Notes: generated from the letters alone by a model not told the origin. DNA of 64,000 nt from Pelobates cultripes (GCA_933207985.1 OW240913.1:267711848-267775847); one strand, 5' to 3'. Counted from the stretch's first letter, positions 36,515-48,260 are shown. A program made the numbers and translations.

Positions 36515-36804
36515 TTAACCCCATAAGGACAAATGACAGAAATATTCCATCATTTGCTCTTTTATTCCAGAAGGTGTGTCCTTAAGGCAGGGGTTCTCAA
36601 CCCAGTCCTCAGGACCCCCTACCAGTCCAGGATTTGGGGATTACCTGGGTGTGTCTCAGGTGTTTAGAAAAAGGGAAAAAAACACCTTAGACTCTAAGGT
36701 GTTTTTTTTCTAAACACCTTAGACACACCCAGGTAATCCCTAAACCCTGGACTGGTAGGGGGTCCTGAGGATTAACGTTGAGAACCCCTGCCTTAAGGGG
36801 TTAA
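36515..36804 (+). repeat. TTAA MITE interrupted by a hAT MITE
   Basis: The outer element starts TTAACCCCATAAGGAC and ends CCTTAAGGGGTTAA, the family also seen at 25698. The inner element occupies 36588-36790. Confidence 0.78.
36588..36790 (+). mobile_element. hAT-type hairpin MITE (203 bp)
   Basis: Ends CAGGGGTTCTCAAC and GTTGAGAACCCCTG are inverted, as are long inner arms (CCTACCAGTCCAG / CTGGACTGGTAGG). The 8 bp sequence CCTTAAGG flanks it at 36580-36587 and 36791-36798. Confidence 0.88.
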
Positions 36805-37548
36805 ATGGTTACTCCAAGTGCCATGACCCCTTAGTGATTTGAAGTGGTCATGGTACATGTAGTCTGTATGTACAGCGTGTCAGTATGAAACGCTGAACAT
36901 GCAAAGTTTAACCCTTTTGCTGCTGGAGGTGTAACTCCACCTACACGAGCATCATTGGTGCGTCATAAGCCCGTCTGGAACAAGTTGCTTAAAGGTTTGT
37001 CTCATTACCGGGGAACCAGGCCAGGGTACTCCTGCCATCATAACTTCCTCGGCAGTCTGTATAACAGTATTCACAGGGTACATTTAATAATAGACAAAGG
37101 GGCTATTCTAAAATGTACACACCCATGATAAGTGATACTGCCACTTTAAGAACAGTCTGTGACATAGTGATGTACCTATTCTATCTTTGTAACCAGAAAT
37201 GGAAAGATTAGAGAGCGCATGAATCCATACTAGTCTTATTAGTAATTAGATGTGCTTCATGCATGGGTCGGTGTGTGCTGTGATTGTGTGTACCTCTGCA
37301 TTATGTCTCGTTCGTTCTTCACTTAACATTGATTTATCAGTAATGTAATAAGAAAATCAATCAGTTACTATCCCGGCTGTAAAGGATGTGACTGCATGAT
37401 TTTACTAATGTGAGAGTTGCATCATTTCTCGTTGATCCGCCCAGGAAATAAAATAATTTCATTTAATAAAGAACTACTGCCTGTGCAGAGCACAGACTGA
37501 TTAATTAAAAGGAGTTAATATGTCACTCGAAGGAAGGGCAGGAAAAAG
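36805..37548. other. MITE left end, then no gene seen
   Basis: 36801-37000 resembles the left half of a TTAA MITE (TGGTTACTCCAAGTGCCATGACC). The rest is unique AT-rich DNA. Confidence 0.45.
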
Positions 37549-37750
37549 TATTTTTTTTATAATTCTTTATTTTTGTAGTGCATAGATAGACATACAAACT
37601 TTTACTGACATATCATAAAGAGTAAATGCGACAGAGTCATTGCATTTCTCTGACCGGACATGGCAAGACACTTGCATTGTTTTGGGTTTTTTTGAGTTTC
37701 ATATCACAAGTGTTTTGCAGTGCAGTGGTACAGACATAGTCAGTGGCAAT

Positions 37751-39660
37751 CAGGGCCGGATTAACATAGGGGCTGATGGAGCTGCAGGCCCAGGCCCATG
37801 GAATAGGCCCATTGATTTTGAAAAAAAAAAATGTTACTTTTTTTTTTTTTTTAACACATTACTCTTAGGGTTGCCACCTGGCTGGTATTTTATGGTATTT
37901 GAGGCTGCCTGGCCAGTGCCAGTATTGCAGTAAAACCGGCAATACAAATGCCAGCATATTTCTATGTAGAAACAGAGATTACTCTGCAATACCTGTGTTG
38001 CCCAGTAGGGGTCACTGTGTGTGTGGAGAGAGGCAGGGAGTTACAGCATATCCCTGCATCTCCCTACTCACTGATCCGTGGGGGAGCAGCTACACAGCAC
38101 AGAGAATCCAGACAGTCGTTCCCAGCCTGCAGAGACAGCCTACAGCTCAAGGAAGTGAGGGATGGGGTAAAAGCTGCAGGGAGACATGGAGATACTAGGG
38201 GACACTGGGTAACCTGGGGACACTGAGACATCTGGGGACACAGACACTAGGGGACGCTGTGAGACACTAGGCATTGGGAGACATGGGGACACTGAGACAC
38301 TCTGTCCCTTGTGTCTGTGTCCCCAAGTCTCTGTGTCTCCATATCTCCCAGTAAGTGTCCCTAGTGTCTCAGTGTCCGCATGTCTACCAGTGTCCCTATG
38401 TCCCCTCGTGTCCCGATGTCTCACAGTGTTCCCATGTCTCTTAAGTGTCCCCTAGTGTCCAAGTGACACTGGGCAACATGGGGACACTGGGAGACATGGG
38501 GCACTGAGACACTGTGATACATAGGGGACACATACACTGGGAGACAGGGAGACACTGGGAACAATCCATCTTTTATTCAGCAGAGTAGTTTTTTGGTGAT
38601 TTTACAGAATTATCTCTCAGGTCACTCCTTGTGATTTAGAAGCATACATAATTAATTATTCAAATTAGTAAGGCGGTATTTTTTTCCAAGAAAGGTGGCA
38701 ACACTAACTATCCTTCACATACTCTTGCTTAAGTATGGAAACTTTAGAGTGATGTATGGGAACAAAATGTATGTGGACTGACTGACCATGAAATTAGTTA
38801 AGGTAAAGCTGACTGTGCACAATGCAAATGATCTTGCTGCTTCAGTCTCTCTAACACTATGGCATGTACCCGTTCTTCTACACTCACTTCATACAGCTTT
38901 TCTCTGTCCCAGATTGTATACCAGGAGCTTCTGCTTGCTAGTAAGGAGAGGAATGGACCAGCGAGTGCTAGGGGACAGTCCTTAGAAAGTGTGGAGCGGA
39001 CTCATCATTAGACGCATTTATGCCAAGCTCAGGGTGCTGTCTGCATAGTATGCCCTTAGTTGGCCAGCTTGTGTAATTGGCAGGCAGCCTGACATGCATT
39101 CATGCCAGGTTGGCCTTCCAATTCTTTAGGCAAACTTGACCCCTTTTTAAGGCATGTTCACCTCTTTCGGCAGTTCTGATTACATAATTTGCGTCAGTGG
39201 CACACCCTTTTACCCCACCTATTGACTGCCTGCTTCACTGGACACTACTGTTAGGGATATGGATTTACTTGAAAGATGAAAGCATAAATTAGAGAGAGAT
39301 TAGCATAGATTGTTTTTTTCTCATAGCTGCATCCTATGAGTTTCCCTTCAGCACCACTTCCGCCAGATACATGACGATGACAGTGTGGGAGAGGTAATGA
39401 CAGTGTACAGTGGGGGGGGGGGGTGACAGTGTACAGTGGGGGGTGACAGTGTGCAGTGGAGGCTGTGTTTTAGTGACCAACCTACCCACACTGAAATACC
39501 TTTTTTATCTAGTAATTAATTCCCCGGTGGTCCAGTGGTCTCCCTCCCTGGATGAGACGAAAGGTCACACTGTTTTCGTGTTTTTTGGTCGATAAGATTC
39601 TGTAATTAGGCCCATCATAATTGTCAGCACCAGGCCCACTGGGCTCTTAATCTGGCCCTG
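37751..39660 (+). mobile_element. non-autonomous hAT element, copy 1 (1.91 kb)
   Basis: Ends CAGGGCCGGATTAA and TTAATCTGGCCCTG are inverted. GTGGCAAT flanks both sides (37743-37750, 39661-39668), a perfect 8 bp duplication matching the hAT preference nTnnnnAn. The interior has no transposase. It carries a T/A-rich start, a GGGGACACTGAGACAC minisatellite and a 195 bp patchwork insertion (39375-39567). The relative at 57187 shares the same architecture. Confidence 0.88.
38170..38570. repeat. strand-switching minisatellite in hAT copy 1
   Basis: Units of about 16 bp read GGGGACACTGAGACAC up to about 38300, then their reverse complement (GTGTCTCAGTGTCCCC) to about 38460, then the forward form again. 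Confidence 0.85.
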
Positions 39661-40870
39661 GTGGCAATGACAAATGATGTATGAAAAACAGGCATATAGC
39701 TAAAGCTTAAAGTCATGCTAAACTGCACAATTTTAAAGTAAGAATAAGAGAATTCATGCTGGGCATATATGTCTAGGTACAAATTAAACTCGAGATATGC
39801 GTTCTTATTAAAGAATAAACAGGGTGTAAGACATGTAGCTGATTAGTCAGTCTTGTCAGCCAGCATTAACTGATGGTATTATAAAAGACATTTGTATTAC
39901 CCAGCTCGAAACAAACATAGATAAATGTAGGCATTTTAGAGTAACGATTAACACGACTGAGTATATATAAGCCACTTGGGGGCCCCGCATCTCAATAAGT
40001 TGGCATAAAAGTAATTTCACTCAGAATCAGTGTCAGAAAATGTACATAGTGGCACAAAGAAAAAAAGAGGGTATAATAAACTGGTGCATGTATATAAAGA
40101 GCCTGTCAGACGGGCAGCAACATGGCGATTTTAAATCAGCCTATCCCCTTGCTAAGCAATGGCACATAGGTGTTGATCTGTTCACAGGAGCCCCATGAGA
40201 ACCCCAGAACCACATCACACCAGCCCCTGGCCTTTAAAGGGAATCTGCACTCCAGTGCCACTGTCCCAGAGGCCTTTTTTCCAGGGAAGCCGCAGCTTTA
40301 GGCGTTGCTGACGCCTCTGCCACAATACCTCCGTGGGTGTGGGCATTGAGGGGGGCATTCACCCTGTTTGGTTCCCAGCCTGGGATGGCACTTCTGCCAC
40401 CCATTGACTGGAGTAAAAGTCAGTTCTGCCAGCCTGGTGTTCCGAGGGTGCCGGTCTCCAATTTGTTAATGGTAGAGAGGTAAGTGTGCCTTTGCTCGCT
40501 GATGCAACATCTCCCAGAATCGCTCGAACAGCCAGTCGTATTTAGTGAAGTCAACGGCTTGTTGCAGGGTTGAGTAAGCTACATGTTCTCGCACTGCCAT
40601 CTTGTAAAGGAGGCCTAAGTGTCTCTGTGTACAGATATTTTCTGTGGCAGATACAGGGGAGTGCAGCAGCTTCCTCAGTGGGGACCAGGATAACCCCCAC
40701 CGGTTCAAAGGGGGAGGTAACGGGGTCAGCAAGTTGTAGAGCCTGTGTAATTCCCCTGGGCAAAGGAGCACTGTTCAAGTAGGCCTCAGTCACAGGAGCA
40801 GCAACTCTCCCTCTAAAGAACTCCAAACTAACTATTTTTTCATGTGCATACCCAGCTCCTGCAGCTGTTT

Positions 40871-42120
40871 GTCAAATATATCACGATTCGATTGTCTATC
40901 GCTGGATGGTAAATGTTTTGGCTGTTATCAGCATGAAGCCTGCCAGCATTGATTTCCAGACAATGGTTTCTATGAACCTAAATATATTTATATAATTCTA
41001 TCTATCAACTTTTAGTTTAACATGATAGACTAGAGGTCTGTCCAATGATGTGGGCATCGTCTCCAGTCCAATCAACAGTTGGAAAAAAAACGGTAATTGA
41101 TGGTTACTTAGTAGTCACAAAATGTTTATTTTATTCACATATCAAGTGAGTGGAACAACAGTAAAAAAGGAGTTGCAATAAAAATCTATATTTATATGTT
41201 ATACATTTAATAATTATATAATACATAAAATATATAAATATAGATTTTTTTTAACTGCATTTTCCTCTTTTTCGTCTATTGATTCTTCTTGCTTTATCTG
41301 TGAATCAAACGGTGCAAAAATCCACCTATCAGTGTGTTGCCACATATAGACATAATATTAATATTTTGCAGTACAGCAACTGGCATATTGGTCGTCCGAC
41401 TCCGAATCTTCTGAATAGACAATATCTGGATGAGACGAAAGGTCACATGGATGAATATCGAACTAGCCAAACTCAAAACTTTTTCCAGACAAAGTGATTA
41501 TGCCGAATCAAAGTTTTCCACCATGCCCAAGATTATACATTACCAAACTATTGTTTTATAGTATAAATTACAGGGTTATTCTGAAAAAGTGTGAAGTCTC
41601 AGGAATTCAAATGATATATTTTACATTTTAGGCCAAGATAGTCAAACTGAATTTATAGATGACGTGGCAATTTTTCGGGTTCGTCTATTGTGGCCTAAAA
41701 ATAATTTTCAAACACGTTCTATTCAGATAAACGTCACTATCTTACCTTTCACCTAGAGGAAATATTACCATGTAGTGTAAGGCAAAGACAAAACAAACCG
41801 TCCCTTCCTGTCCACAAGCAGATTAATTCAATACTCTGATTTACTGAAAAGTGACAGGCACAAAGGTATATGGGCTAACCACCAGGGGGCGCTTAGGGTT
41901 TATCAGTGTATGGCCAGGACAACCAGATTAGCACATCCGGAGACATGCATAATTTGGGCATGCACTGTATTCAGGAACTGAAGCTACGAAAATGATCTAA
42001 TACCTTGCAATGGTTGATGTGTTTACGTGATAAACATATTTTAAAAAGTTAATTATTTTATTATTTGGAATTGTATTGGGATATAAAACCAGATATTCTG
42101 ACTAATGACCAGAATTTATA
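40871..42120. other. no gene seen
   Basis: AT-rich. 40945-41010 is a diverged piece of the repeat at 4061-4560. A 22 bp sequence at 41426-41447 recurs in the hAT insertion (39548-39569). Confidence 0.5.
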
Positions 42121-42130
42121 TATATTTGAT

Positions 42131-43344
42131 TTTTTTTTTTTTGTCAATCAGATTTTTATTGAGAGAGAATGAGATATCACATGCTGAGATATAATACAAT
42201 TTTTAGAGAAATGAGTATACATACAGGCATTTTATTTGTACATGTTGGGTCCCTGCTTGTTTTTTGTTGTTCAGGTTAACATACTTAAATACATAGCTAC
42301 ACTTATTCTAGGTAAAAAAAATAGGTAGTTTATGCTTGTCGTACCTAAGAAAACCACTGGGGCTAGGCCGGGTGTCGGTAGGGTTCTCCAAACAAATGTG
42401 AGTACCCATAAAGAAATGAAATTTGAAACCTCTGAGATAATTGGGGCCTGAGTACCCCATCACGTTAGGATGACAGTGCAGCCTATATAAAGAAAAAATA
42501 TATATAAATATGTATATCCCTTTCTTTCTCCCCCACCCACCCCCGACATTCTCCACTTTTGTCATTGATGTCAAGGCAGTACAAGTTAAAATGTGCGACT
42601 TTGCAACTGTGTGTGGTTAACGATTCACCAATATCATTCACTGTTTTAAAGGTGCTGTGCTAAACATATAATGTAGTCTAACAACCTCAATTATTATTAT
42701 TATTGTGAGATGTGCGGGCTTTATAACCCAGCATCTCGGTATCAGAGCCCTCATTATGAACATTCAACCATTGCATGTTGGGTACCCTGAGGGGCACCAT
42801 TGAGGAGTGGGTGTGTATTTCGTGCATTGAGTGAACCCCATCACCGGCCCGCAGGCCAATGGCCTTATCTCCCCCCCCCCCTGCCCAGGTACCCTTTGTT
42901 GCGTTGCGCCTTGCAGTGTGGTTACCAGAGGTAGTACTGGCACTGGTCCCCTATCTAAGTGCTGGAAGCTGAGGTCTGTTGTGTCAAGGGTGTTGGGTGT
43001 TATGTGGGGCTGTGAGGGCTCATAGTTTGTGTGTAGGATATTGTCCCTTAGTTGGGGAAGCCTATTTTCCTTTTGACCCTATACCTTGGGTCAGTCCCCT
43101 ACCGTCTGATCTTGCAGGGGGGGTTCAGCTTTTTTGAGTTATGGTGTGTCAGTAATATGTCCATGGTCAGTTTGGGAGGGTGGGGAGAGGGGTTATTGTG
43201 GCTGTAGGGTATTGTCCACATGTGTGTGTGATTTGAGTCTGTGTTAGTCTCCAGTAGCTGCCGACTCCGGAGGGGGAGCAGTCCCCCCCCCCCCGGCGCA
43301 GGCCTGTCACCGCAGCTCTTTTGGTCACATAGTCCATCCACGGG
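42131..43344 (-). mobile_element. retroposon E with 10 bp target duplication
   Basis: TATATTTGAT flanks it at 42121-42130 and 43345-43354. The plus-strand T-run at 42131 marks the 3' poly(A), so it was inserted by a LINE on the minus strand. The interior has no recognised code and does not clearly align with copies A-D. It may be a 5'-truncated L1 tail. Confidence 0.6.
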
Positions 43345-43354
43345 TATATTTGAT

Positions 43355-44200
43355 ATTTTTATTACATAGAAATATGCTATCTTATAGTTTAGTGGCATAC
43401 TATCAGGGTTACGTCTAAAAGTCCGTGAGAAAATTAGTGCATTATGATATGATATGATTATGTCTGAAAAGATTCACTCCAAAGTTATATGTTTTTGCGA
43501 CATATGCAACATGACAGAAAAGTGATTTAATTATTATTTAGTTTTGTTGCATAGAATGGGCCCAAAACGCAGCATTTGTTTTATCACTTTATTGAGATAC
43601 AGCTCTCCGCCTTCCGGTATCTGGTGTTATCTGCACCGAGAAAAACATAGGCTAATGTTAGGCTAAAAAGTTGCTATTTGAAATAGAGAAAACCAGTTAT
43701 CGTTTTGTGGTTCCCCCTTCACTCTTATGTGTAGAGATGTTTAATGCAGCCAAGTTTGGCCAAGTATTTCCATGGTGCCCAGTCTAACCTAGTAACCTCC
43801 GAGCGGCTGCCTTAGTTTGCCGGATGGTTAATCTGGTTATGATTTGAGAATAAATAGTACTCAACGAGAGAATAAAAACTTGCTATTTGTGAGCAGTGCC
43901 TGTGTGTGAATATAGGTGTGCTTTTGTATGGAGTATATGTGTGTGGATGTTTGTGTATAATGCTGATGTTTGCATGTAAGGCTGTGTGCAGCGTTTGTGT
44001 TTGAATACAGGGGTATGTTTATGGGTAGTGTTACTGTTTGAATGCAAGGATGTGTTTGTAGTGTTAGTGTTTGAATACTGAGGTGTGTTTGTGTACAGTG
44101 TTAGCTTTTGCATGTAGAGGTGTGTTTGTGTGTAGTGCTTTCTTTCTACTGCAAATTCTGCATTTTTACCGTTTCTCTATTATTGTAATAGTGATTTAGT
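43355..44200. other. no gene; GT-rich degenerate tandem
   Basis: 43905-44140 has loose units of 35-38 bp around TGTTAGTGTTTGAATAC and GGTGTGTTTGTG. The rest is AT-rich. Confidence 0.6.
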
Positions 44201-44279
44201 GTTTACACTTGTTATCTAATGCTAATTCAACAGATTATTTCTAACGACCATCGGTCCTGTAAATCATACAATAAGTCTC

Positions 44280-45290
44280 CCCTCCCCCCAGTATGTGCTT
44301 TAGCTAACATCCTCTCTTTCCCCACACAGCTAATAGATACATTATCACCCCTCCTTCCCTATGGTCATCTTTACAAATATAGACACACCTTCCAACAGGT
44401 GATCTTACTCCTGATCTGGTATTAGACTCAGCCCTCAATCACTTTTAAGCTCCCTTCTTCGTACTTCCTGATATCCTAGCTGTCTCACATTAACCTCTCC
44501 ATACACCTTTATTTATGACTTACCTCCCTGTTTGTAACCACAGTCTCTCCATCTATTTGTTATATTCTTCTCCACCCCTCTTCTAAAATGTTCTCCTCTT
44601 TCTTCTTTTCTGTCTCCTTTGTCCCTGTTTTATAACACCCTCATGTTGTTTAATGTGCCATATGTTTCACTCTTGTGCGTCTCTTCTACACTCATCCCTT
44701 CTCTCCATCCATGCTCTTGATTCTCTTCTCCCCACTCATTTTATGCTTTTATACAATTCCCGTCACACACCGTCCCATCTCACTCACACCTGCTCGCACT
44801 TTCTTTTCTATTGCTCCTGCCAGCTGGGTACATCTCCCCTAACCCTGTCCCTGTTACCTTTCATTTTTTTCCCCTTAGGATCCATTCTAACATTATGCTA
44901 ACATTATGCTAAATCAATTTACATTTATGATTTCTTTATTTCCAACTCCTTCCATCTTCTTGCCCTCACTGAAACTTGGCTCTCCCCCTTTGACTGTGTT
45001 ACCCCTGCTTCCCTATCATATGGTGGCCTCCACCTCACACATACTTCCAGATCTGGTGACCACAAGGGTGGTGGCATGGGTCTCTTTCTCTCACCTCGCT
45101 GTACCTTTCAACATCTTCCTTCTGTACCATCACTCTCTTTTTCTTCTTTTGAGGTCCATGCCATACTACTCTTTAATCCTTCTAACTATGCATTGTGGTC
45201 ATCTACCAATGATCTGATTACTATGGCCCCTCCCTGGAACAATTCTTTGCCTGGCTTCCTCACTTCCTGTCTTCTGGCATTCTATTAAAT
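44280..45290 (+). pseudogene. CR1/L2-like LINE endonuclease fragment
   Basis: In one frame 44950-45200 reads LALTETWLSPFDCV, SYGGLHLTHTSRSG and KGGGMGLFLSPRC. These are the apurinic endonuclease motifs of CR1/L2/Rex-type LINEs (TETWL; GGGVGLL-like). The frame is broken and lacks the later GDFN and SDH parts. The 54235-54590 piece, same strand, could be the far end of the same element. Confidence 0.62.
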
Positions 45291-45824
45291 ATATCGAAAA
45301 ACATATAGAGATATCCAACAACTTATACTGAAACACCATTCGAGTAAAATGAGAAGAGCTGTTACCTTACTATACACTGAAATCTGTAGAAACGTAAAGA
45401 TTCCTCCCAATCTTCTATATTCATAAACAAAACAAAAAGTAATCTACAGATATAAAAACACAAAAATACACATAGGGTGGCATTGTATCAACACAAAATA
45501 GTTGTGTCTTTAAATTGCACTCACAAAATTAGGTAAGTCTAGGCGTATCTCCCAAATTGGGGATAAAAGAGGCATTTACATTCCACCGTGTCTCGTCATG
45601 TCCTTAAAATGTCCACATAGTAATCAATATTGAAATAACTGAATACATGAAAGGGAAACAGAGGAAAAACTTCAAAAATAAATAAATAAAAATTATATAT
45701 ATATATATTCTCTACGCATTGGACATTGTTTTGTAATTGGGGAATATTTAGATCACCATTAAGCAGCCAATAAGGAGATAATGGTTATTTGAATTTAATA
45801 GATAACAAAAAAATATATATTTTT
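45291..45824. other. no gene seen
   Basis: AT-rich, with a TA run at 45690-45710. Confidence 0.5.
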
Positions 45825-46130
45825 TAAATATAAATTTTTTTATTGAGTTTTCAGAGATAAAGAAACAGGTACAATGCAGTACACATTCCAAACAAAGCAC
45901 AGTACCGTAATGAGATAAAGTAACAATGTATATAAAAAAACACCAAGAGAAATAAGAACTCCATATGTTGCTTTCATTGAAATGTCATTGCCACCGTGAG
46001 CATAGATTGGTTCATTAATATATATATATAAATATATCAGTATACAAAAACAGAAACAAAACAAGGGTAAGAACTCAACATATAGCCACGTCTGAAAAGA
46101 TTGTCCTGTGAGTGGTGCGGTTGGGTTAAG
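45825..46130 (-). mobile_element. L1 3' end, left of the DIRS insertion
   Basis: The T-rich start with TTTTTTTATTGAG is the reversed 3' end of an L1 (AATAAA-type signal plus poly(A) on the minus strand). It stops where the DIRS element begins. The upstream part of the same L1 is likely 53458-54190. Confidence 0.55.
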
Positions 46131-46168
46131 AATTTACAGATTTTACTATTAACATGACGTAAAGTCAT

Positions 46169-46369
46169 GATTTTATTAATGACACGGAGGCGAGTATTAT
46201 GCTGCACTCTTTCTTTATTTACCTCAGCAGCAAAGAAAAATAACATTAAATCAGTATAAAAGAAACCAGTAAATAACATGAGGTATATCTTCCTAGCAAC
46301 AGCAACAGCCAATCTGCATCCTCTTTATAGCATAATAGTCAGTGTCCAGTATACTATTTCCTCTTTCTT
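46169..46369 (+). repeat. DIRS left inverted terminal repeat
   Basis: From GATTTTATTAATGACACGG to CCTCTTTCTT, this matches the reverse complement of 53259-53455 with a few differences, e.g. CGAGTATTATGC against GAGCCTATTATGC on the other strand. The outermost 38 bp (46131-46168) recur only in the internal complementary region. Confidence 0.9.
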
Positions 46370-46552
46370 GCGATCCCGAACAAGGACAACAAATCCAAAT
46401 AAAAGGTGGGCTCCAATTAGAGGGTATACGAGCCTTAAACTGGATCTCGAAGTCAAGCTGGAAGAGAAAAAATAATATGGTAATATCCAAGTATAAAATT
46501 GGATTTATGCATAAATTCGCATTACATGAAATATCAGATATATATATATATA

Positions 46553-48115
46553 CAGGGAGTGCAGAATTATTAGGCAAGTTGTATTTTTGAGGATTAATTT
46601 TATTATTGAACAACAACCATGTTCTCAATGAACCCAAAAAACTCATTAATATCAAAGCTGAATATTTTTGGAAGTAGTTTTTAGTTTGTTTTTAGTTATA
46701 GCTATGTTAGGGGGATATCTGTGTGTGCAGGTGACTATTACTGTGCATAATTATTAGGCAACTTAACAAAAAACAAATATATACCCATTTCAATTATTTA
46801 TTATTACCAGTGAAACCAATATAACATCTCAACATTCACAAATATACATTTCTGACATTCAAAAACAAAACAAAAACAAATCAGTGACCAATATAGCCAC
46901 CTTTCTTTGCAAGGACACTCAAAAGCCTGCCATCCATGGATTCTGTCAGTGTTTTGATCTGTTCACCATCAACATTGCGTGCAGCAGCAACCACAGCCTC
47001 CCAGACACTGTTCAGAGAGGTGTACTGTTTTCCCTCCTTGTAAATCTCACATTTGATGATGGACCACAGGTTCTCAATGGGGTTCAGATCAGGTGAACAA
47101 GGAGGCCATGTCATTAGATTTTCTTCTTTTATACCCTTTCTTGCCAGCCACGCTGTGGAGTACTTGGACGCGTGTGATGGAGCATTGTCCTGCATGAAAA
47201 TCATGTTTTTCTTGAAGGATGCAGACTTCTTCCTGTACCACTGCTTGAAGAAGGTGTCTTCCAGGAACTGGCAGTAGGACTGGGAGTTGAGCTTGACTCC
47301 ATCCTCAACCCGAAAAGGCCCCACAAGCTCATCTTTGATGATACCAGCCCAAACCAGTACTCCACCTCCACCTTGCTGGCGTCTGAGTCGGACTGGAGCT
47401 CTCTGCCCTTTACCAATCCAGCCACGGGCCCATCCATCTGGCCCATCAAGACTCACTCTCATTTCATCAGTCCATAAAACCTTAGAAAAATCAGTCTTGA
47501 GATATTTCTTGGCCCAGTCTTGACGTTTCAGCTTGTGTGTCTTGTTCAGTGGTGGTCGTCTTTCAGCCTTTCTTACCTTGGCCATGTCTCTGAGTATTGC
47601 ACACCTTGTGCTTTTGGGCACTCCAGTGATGTTGCAGCTCTGAAATATGGCCAAACTGGTGGCAAGTGGCATCGTGGCAGCTGCACGCTTGACTTTTCTC
47701 AGTTCATGGGCAGTTATTTTGCGCCTTGGTTTTTCCACACGCTTCTTGCGACCCTGTTGACTATTTTGAATGAAACGCTTGATTGTTCGATGATCACGCT
47801 TCAGAAGCTTTGCAATTTTAAGAGTGCTGCATCCCTCTGCAAGATATCTCACTATTTTTGACTTTTCTGAGCCTGTCAAGTCCTTCTTTTGACCCATTTT
47901 GCCAAAGGAAAGGAAGTTGCCTAATAATTATGCACACCTGATATAGGGTGTTGATGTCATTAGACCACACCCCTTCTCATTACAGAGATGCACATCACCT
48001 AATATGCTTAATTGGTAGTAGGCTTTCGAGCCTATACAGCTTGGAGTAAGACAACATGCATAAAGAGGATGATGTGGTCAAAATACTCATTTGCCTAATA
48101 ATTCTGCACTCCCTG
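46553..48115 (-). mobile_element. apparently complete Tc1-like transposon
   Basis: A perfect inverted pair of 25 bp (beginning CAGGGAGTGCAGAATTA) ends at TA on both sides. Each end also holds an inner copy of the TAATTATTAGGCAA-type motif (46742-46766 and 47909-47935), giving an IR/DR layout as in Sleeping Beauty-type elements. The single gene is intact. The element sits in the 3' part of the DIRS element. Confidence 0.93.
46881..47897 (-). CDS. Tc1/mariner-superfamily transposase, intact (338 aa)
   Basis: The enzyme binds its terminal repeats and moves the element by cut and paste into TA. Residues 1-110 hold the two helix-turn-helix DNA-binding domains (SKIVRYLAEGCSTLKIAK; HRTIKRFI) with basic stretches that may serve in nuclear import. 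A glycine-rich box QQGGGGVLVWAG lies at 174-185. The catalytic triad is Asp144 (LWTDEM), Asp237 (FMQDNAPSH) and Glu275 (LNPIENLW), with 37 residues between the last two, so DD37E and not the DD34E usual in Tc1. The start ATG at 47897 gives the full family length, and no stop or shift occurs. A DD37E Tc1 group (TRT) has been described in vertebrates, and assignment to it is tentative. Confidence 0.95.
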   Translation of the reverse strand: MGQKKDLTGSEKSKIVRYLAEGCSTLKIAKLLKRDHRTIKRFIQNSQQGRKKRVEKPRRKITAHELRKVKRAAATMPLATSLAIFQSCNITGVPKSTRCAILRDMAKVRKAERRPPLNKTHKLKRQDWAKKYLKTDFSKVLWTDEMRVSLDGPDGWARGWIGKGQRAPVRLRRQQGGGGVLVWAGIIKDELVGPFRVEDGVKLNSQSYCQFLEDTFFKQWYRKKSASFKKNMIFMQDNAPSHASKYSTAWLARKGIKEENLMTWPPCSPDLNPIENLWSIIKCEIYKEGKQYTSLNSVWEAVVAAARNVDGEQIKTLTESMDGRLLSVLAKKGGYIGH

Positions 48116-48260
48116 TATACACATAACATGAAATTCAGTTTAGTCAAACCTTAAGCTCTTGACAGTCATTAACAAGGATAAAACCCAGTAATCAAAAAAG
48201 AGTTACCGTGAAGTCAACTTACCCAGAGAAGACCAAATCTCCAGGGATGGGAGGGAGGGA

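Larger units (their letters stand above)
37549..40870 (-). mobile_element. short L1-like retroposon D, split by a hAT element
   Basis: The plus-strand T-run at 37549 marks the 3' poly(A). The host sequence resumes after the hAT insertion at 39661. The minus strand has GGGGGTTATCCTGGTCCCCAC and CAAGATGGCAGTGCGAG, aligning with copies B and C, followed by a frame containing DWLFERFWEMLHQR. The 5' end is only approximate. Confidence 0.62.

Noticed and set aside
41426..41447. CTGGATGAGACGAAAGGTC block as another hammerhead
   Set aside because: It has GATGA and GAAA boxes but no room for stem II between them, so it is not a credible ribozyme.
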